A stretch of DNA of 64,000 nucleotides from Vitrella brassicaformis (taxonomy: Eukaryota; Sar; Vitrellaceae). Shown piece after piece: positions 61,301 to 64,000 of this stretch. Numbering within the stretch: the stretch's first letter is position 1; each line of letters begins with the position of its first letter. Made by a program: the position numbers and the translations under genes. Where the stretch lies: assembly GCA_001179505.1 (NCBI GenBank), contig CDMY01000352.1:41827-105826 (forward strand), read 5' to 3'. A model generated the notes under the pieces. It was not told the DNA's origin, searched no databases, and saw only the letters and a program-made list of their open reading frames with translations.

Positions 61301-62724
61301 GCTTCAAATCAACTGACATAAAGAGAGAGAAAGGCACACAGCACAGCACAGCTCAGCATAGCGAGAAGTGAACAGCCGGCAAGGAGAGTGGTCTCTCCCC
61401 TCGTCTGGTCTGACCCACCTGAGGGCAGGACCCTCATGCACGCGCTCAGGAACTGGTCCAGCGTGCGAAGATGGCACTCATCGCTGAACACTGACAAACA
61501 CACACACCACACACAGCCACTCGTCAACAGACCGGTCTCCCCCCTCCCCCCCCCCTCTCCCCTCTCCCCTCTCCCCTCTGTGTGCAAGCAATGGTCAGTC
61601 AGTCACCTTGTATGATGCAGTCGAGCAGGTACTGCTGCGCCATGGTGTCCTTGGTGCTCGCCATCTCCTCCAGTATCTTGGGGAGCGCCACATCAGCATA
61701 AAAGTCGCGTGTCATGCCCTCGAGCTGCGACAGCCGCACCAGGTTGGCCCCCACCAGCACGCGCAGGTCGTGCCTCTCCCTCTCCCGCCGCTGCCGCTCC
61801 TTGGCCGAGCCGCTGTGCTGGATGCGCGCCCACAGCCGGGTGGCCTCGGTGAAATTCGTCAGCAGGAAGTCGAAGGCGTCATTCACCGATCCACCCTCCT
61901 CACTGTATGTACAGTGGGTGACACCCACACCCACAGAGAGAGAGAGAGAGAGGGGTTTCGTGTGTGTGTGTGTGTAGGGAGGGAGGGAGGGAGGGAGGGA
62001 GGAGGAGGGTGCTTTGCTTTGCTTACGATTCGTATTCGCTGCCGGTGTCCGGTAGTTTGTCCTTGCACATTTGCGTGAGGTAGTACCTGAGAAAGAGCCC
62101 CCTCATTGGGTGCTGGACGCCCTTGCACAGCTCGGTCATGTCCTTGAGGATGTCCTTTGCCGGCGCCTCCTTGCTCTTGATGTAGCTGGCCCCCACAGTG
62201 ATGAGCAGGTACAGACGCGGCAGGATGTTGCCCGCGTGCTGAACCGACTCGTACAGATCAGACATCTTGCGGCTGTGCCTCTGACGTTCCGTAAAAAAGC
62301 CAGCCAGGTGCTGCAGCTCCTGAAACACCTGCATGTCTGCAGCCAGCAGACAGACACACGACAGACACGTGGAGAGAGAGGGGGAGAGGGGATGTGTGTT
62401 GGCCTGTGTGGCCTGTGTTGTGTGTGTCGGATGGCGCACAGAGGTCATAGTAGTTCTTGGGCGACAGCAGTGACGTCCGCAGTTCGCATATCATGTTGGA
62501 GGCATGCTTCAAAGCGTCACGAATGTTCTCATTGTCCTGACAACCACACAGACACACACACACACACACGCCCACGGCAACACACACACACAGAGAGAGA
62601 TCAGATCTGCCGTCATGTCCGCTGTTGGTTGTGTGCTTACGATAGCGCGTTTCATGTAGAATGCCTGCTCCTTGACCACCGCAGTGGCCTCATCCAGGAG
62701 CCTCTCCTGCTCCTGCTCCATCAT
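58317..62724 (-). CDS. VPS35: VPS35, retromer cargo-recognition subunit
   Basis: Twenty-two exons from 62641-62724 down to 58317-58372 close exactly to 850 aa, the normal length for VPS35. N-terminal signatures: [60 protein letters not shown] (the PRLYL surface that contacts VPS26/Rab7) and [15 protein letters not shown]. The middle has [17 protein letters not shown] and [19 protein letters not shown]. The C-terminal solenoid has [40 protein letters not shown] and [12 protein letters not shown], ending [10 protein letters not shown] and a short acidic tail. It retrieves cargo from endosomes. With Rab5 the window holds two endosomal-traffic genes. The last intron appears to use a GC donor (GCAAGC). 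Start: ATG 62722-62724. Confidence 0.97.
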
Positions 62725-62965
62725 CACACGACAGACGGACAGATGGATGCCAGATCAGCTCACTGATCCGCCCGGCTGATCGGTTCGCCTGATGCTTGCG
62801 CCCTTCCTCTGAGGCAGCGGGACTTGGAAGGAGCGAGCTTGCGCAGATCTTTATGGGCTTGTTGTCTGTCTTATCAGCCTGTTGACGTCAGTGCTTCTGC
62901 CCTTTGTGTGCTGCTGTGTGCCTGTTGCATGTTAAGGTGCACTGCTACACCCATGGGTCAGGCCA

Positions 62966-63014
62966 CTTAGGGTACTCCGTAAAACAGGTTGCGAGCTGTA
63001 CGGAAACCCTAAAA
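62966..63014. promoter_or_regulatory. Promoter cluster: telo boxes flanking a TGCGAGCT element (VPS35/right-edge gene)
   Basis: CTTAGGGTA (62966-62974), TGCGAGCT (62990-62997) and AAACCCTAAAA (63004-63014) occur within 49 bp in the middle of the 514-bp head-to-head region. The two telomere-like motifs are inverted relative to each other around the 8-mer. Confidence 0.5.
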
Positions 63015-63238
63015 GGAAGACGACAAGCTTAGCGGCTCCCGTGCCCGTGTTTGCTTTTTTTCCACCCTTTCCTGCCGGTGATAGCTCCTCGTTTGCTTGA
63101 GAGCGGCCGGTTTTCTCCCATAAACTTTCCGCGCAAAGTCCGCACGAGAGCCCTCGCCCTCGGCCTCACAGCCGGCTGGACTTGCCCAGCTCCTTTCCCG
63201 AGCCTACTTTCTTTGGTTTGGCAGAAGAAGGAGCCAAG

Positions 63239-64000
63239 ATGCCCGCCGCCAACGTTTCTGTTTCTCCGGTAGGAAGGAAAGGAAGGAGAGGCGAGATCTG
63301 CCTCGTGACGAGCGCTCGCTGATCTCTCGTGTGTGTGTTGTTCTCTCTCTCTCTGTGTGTGTGTGTTCAGTTTCTGAAGCCCCTTTCTCCCAGAGGTGAG
63401 GAGGATCTCACTATTCGCAGCGATTCAACCACACACGTGATGACTCGTGCTTCTGATCTTTTCCGTTCAGACACCCCGGATGTGCATTTCGAGGATAGCC
63501 CGATGTGCCTGCCCTTGAGCAGCAGCAGCAGCAAGAGGGTCTCGTGCGACACCATCAGCACCTCCCAGTTCTTCACCCCCCGCGAGTCCCCCATCGTCTC
63601 CCCCCGCTCAGCCACACCCACCGCATCCACCACAGACTCGGCTGACGACGCCGATGTGCCCACCCAGCCCACCGCAGCACCCACCAGCAGCGCCATTGTC
63701 GTGGCGCCCAAGCAGCCCCTCTTCAGCTTCACCGACAGGCCCGACCTCCTGCCCACTGAGGCGGTGCTCAGGCGGATCAGGGACGCACTCGCAGCAAAGG
63801 TGAGGACATGAAGGAGGGATGGGGAGGGAGGGAACGGGGCCATGCTCATTCATGTGTGTGTGGTGTATGTTGTGATCCCCGTCCTCCCCTGACAGAAAGA
63901 GGCGGCTGTAGCTGAGTTCCTGCGGCATGCCAAGGGCATGAACGGCTGGATCGACTGCGGCACGATCAAGGGCGCCCGCGTGCAGCGTCGGGAGTTCCAC
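63239..64000 (+). CDS. Unrecognised protein, 5' part only (runs off the window)
   Basis: Three exons are visible: 63239-63268 (MPAANVSVSP), 63371-63799 and 63896 to the window end. The second exon is Ser/Thr/Pro-rich and low complexity (SSSSSKRVSC, FFTPRESPIVSPRSATPTAS). It then becomes more ordered: TEAVLRRIRDALAAK, joined to KEAAVAEFLRHAKGMNGWID and CGTIKGARVQRREF. That last part may be the start of a folded domain, but too little is present to name it. Confidence 0.75.

Overview
The window is nuclear DNA from an intron-dense, GC-rich eukaryote, most consistent with a photosynthetic alveolate of the chromerid type (Vitrella-like). That identification is inference, resting on four observations. 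A UPF0016/GDT1 transporter carries a signal peptide followed directly by a Phe-led transit-like stretch, the classic leader of a complex plastid. The left edge holds the start of a triose-phosphate-translocator-type plastid carrier. Genes carry up to 22 short exons separated by (TG)n-rich introns. Telomere-like TTTAGGG motifs lie in promoters. I assembled 26 gene models by joining exons on splice phase; most close exactly in frame over their full length.

Layout, left to right: partial phosphate translocator (-); Rab5 GTPase (+); a 1,462-aa membrane-anchored Gln/Pro-rich PPR protein (-); repeats and a 300-N gap; acylated PP2C phosphatase (-); coiled-coil protein (+); plastid GDT1-like transporter (-); EamA/DMT transporter (+); 5'(3')-deoxyribonucleotidase (-); CDC5L/Cef1 splicing factor (+); HGE-type zinc deaminase (-); alpha/beta hydrolase (+); GT34-like glycosyltransferase (-); two small coiled-coil genes with frame problems (+,+); a small basic protein (-); an internally duplicated membrane protein (+); a possible axonemal protein (-); UBC12, the NEDD8 E2 (+); a gene-free stretch with a 100-nt hairpin; mitochondrial 2-Cys peroxiredoxin (-); a second 300-N gap; an unrecognised 467-aa protein (-); FAD-dependent glycerol-3-phosphate dehydrogenase (+); a kinase-like protein (-); TAF9 (-); a small unrecognised protein (+); VPS35 (-); and the start of an unrecognised gene at the right edge (+).

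There is no operon and no single pathway. Several genes are core housekeeping functions: endosomal traffic (Rab5, VPS35), splicing (CDC5L), transcription initiation (TAF9), neddylation (UBC12), redox and metabolism (peroxiredoxin, GPD2). Strands alternate strikingly, giving 11 head-to-head pairs with short shared promoters. The most interesting signal is a recurrent 8-mer, AGCTCGCA/TGCGAGCT. I found eight exact copies and all lie in those divergent intergenic regions (7 of 11 pairs). Telomere-box motifs mark three of the 11, two of which lack the 8-mer. Other unexplained structure includes a roughly 390-bp dispersed repeat in three copies, a 100-nt foldback, a 27-bp AT-rich tandem repeat, and introns that carry GU tracts where a polypyrimidine tract would normally be.
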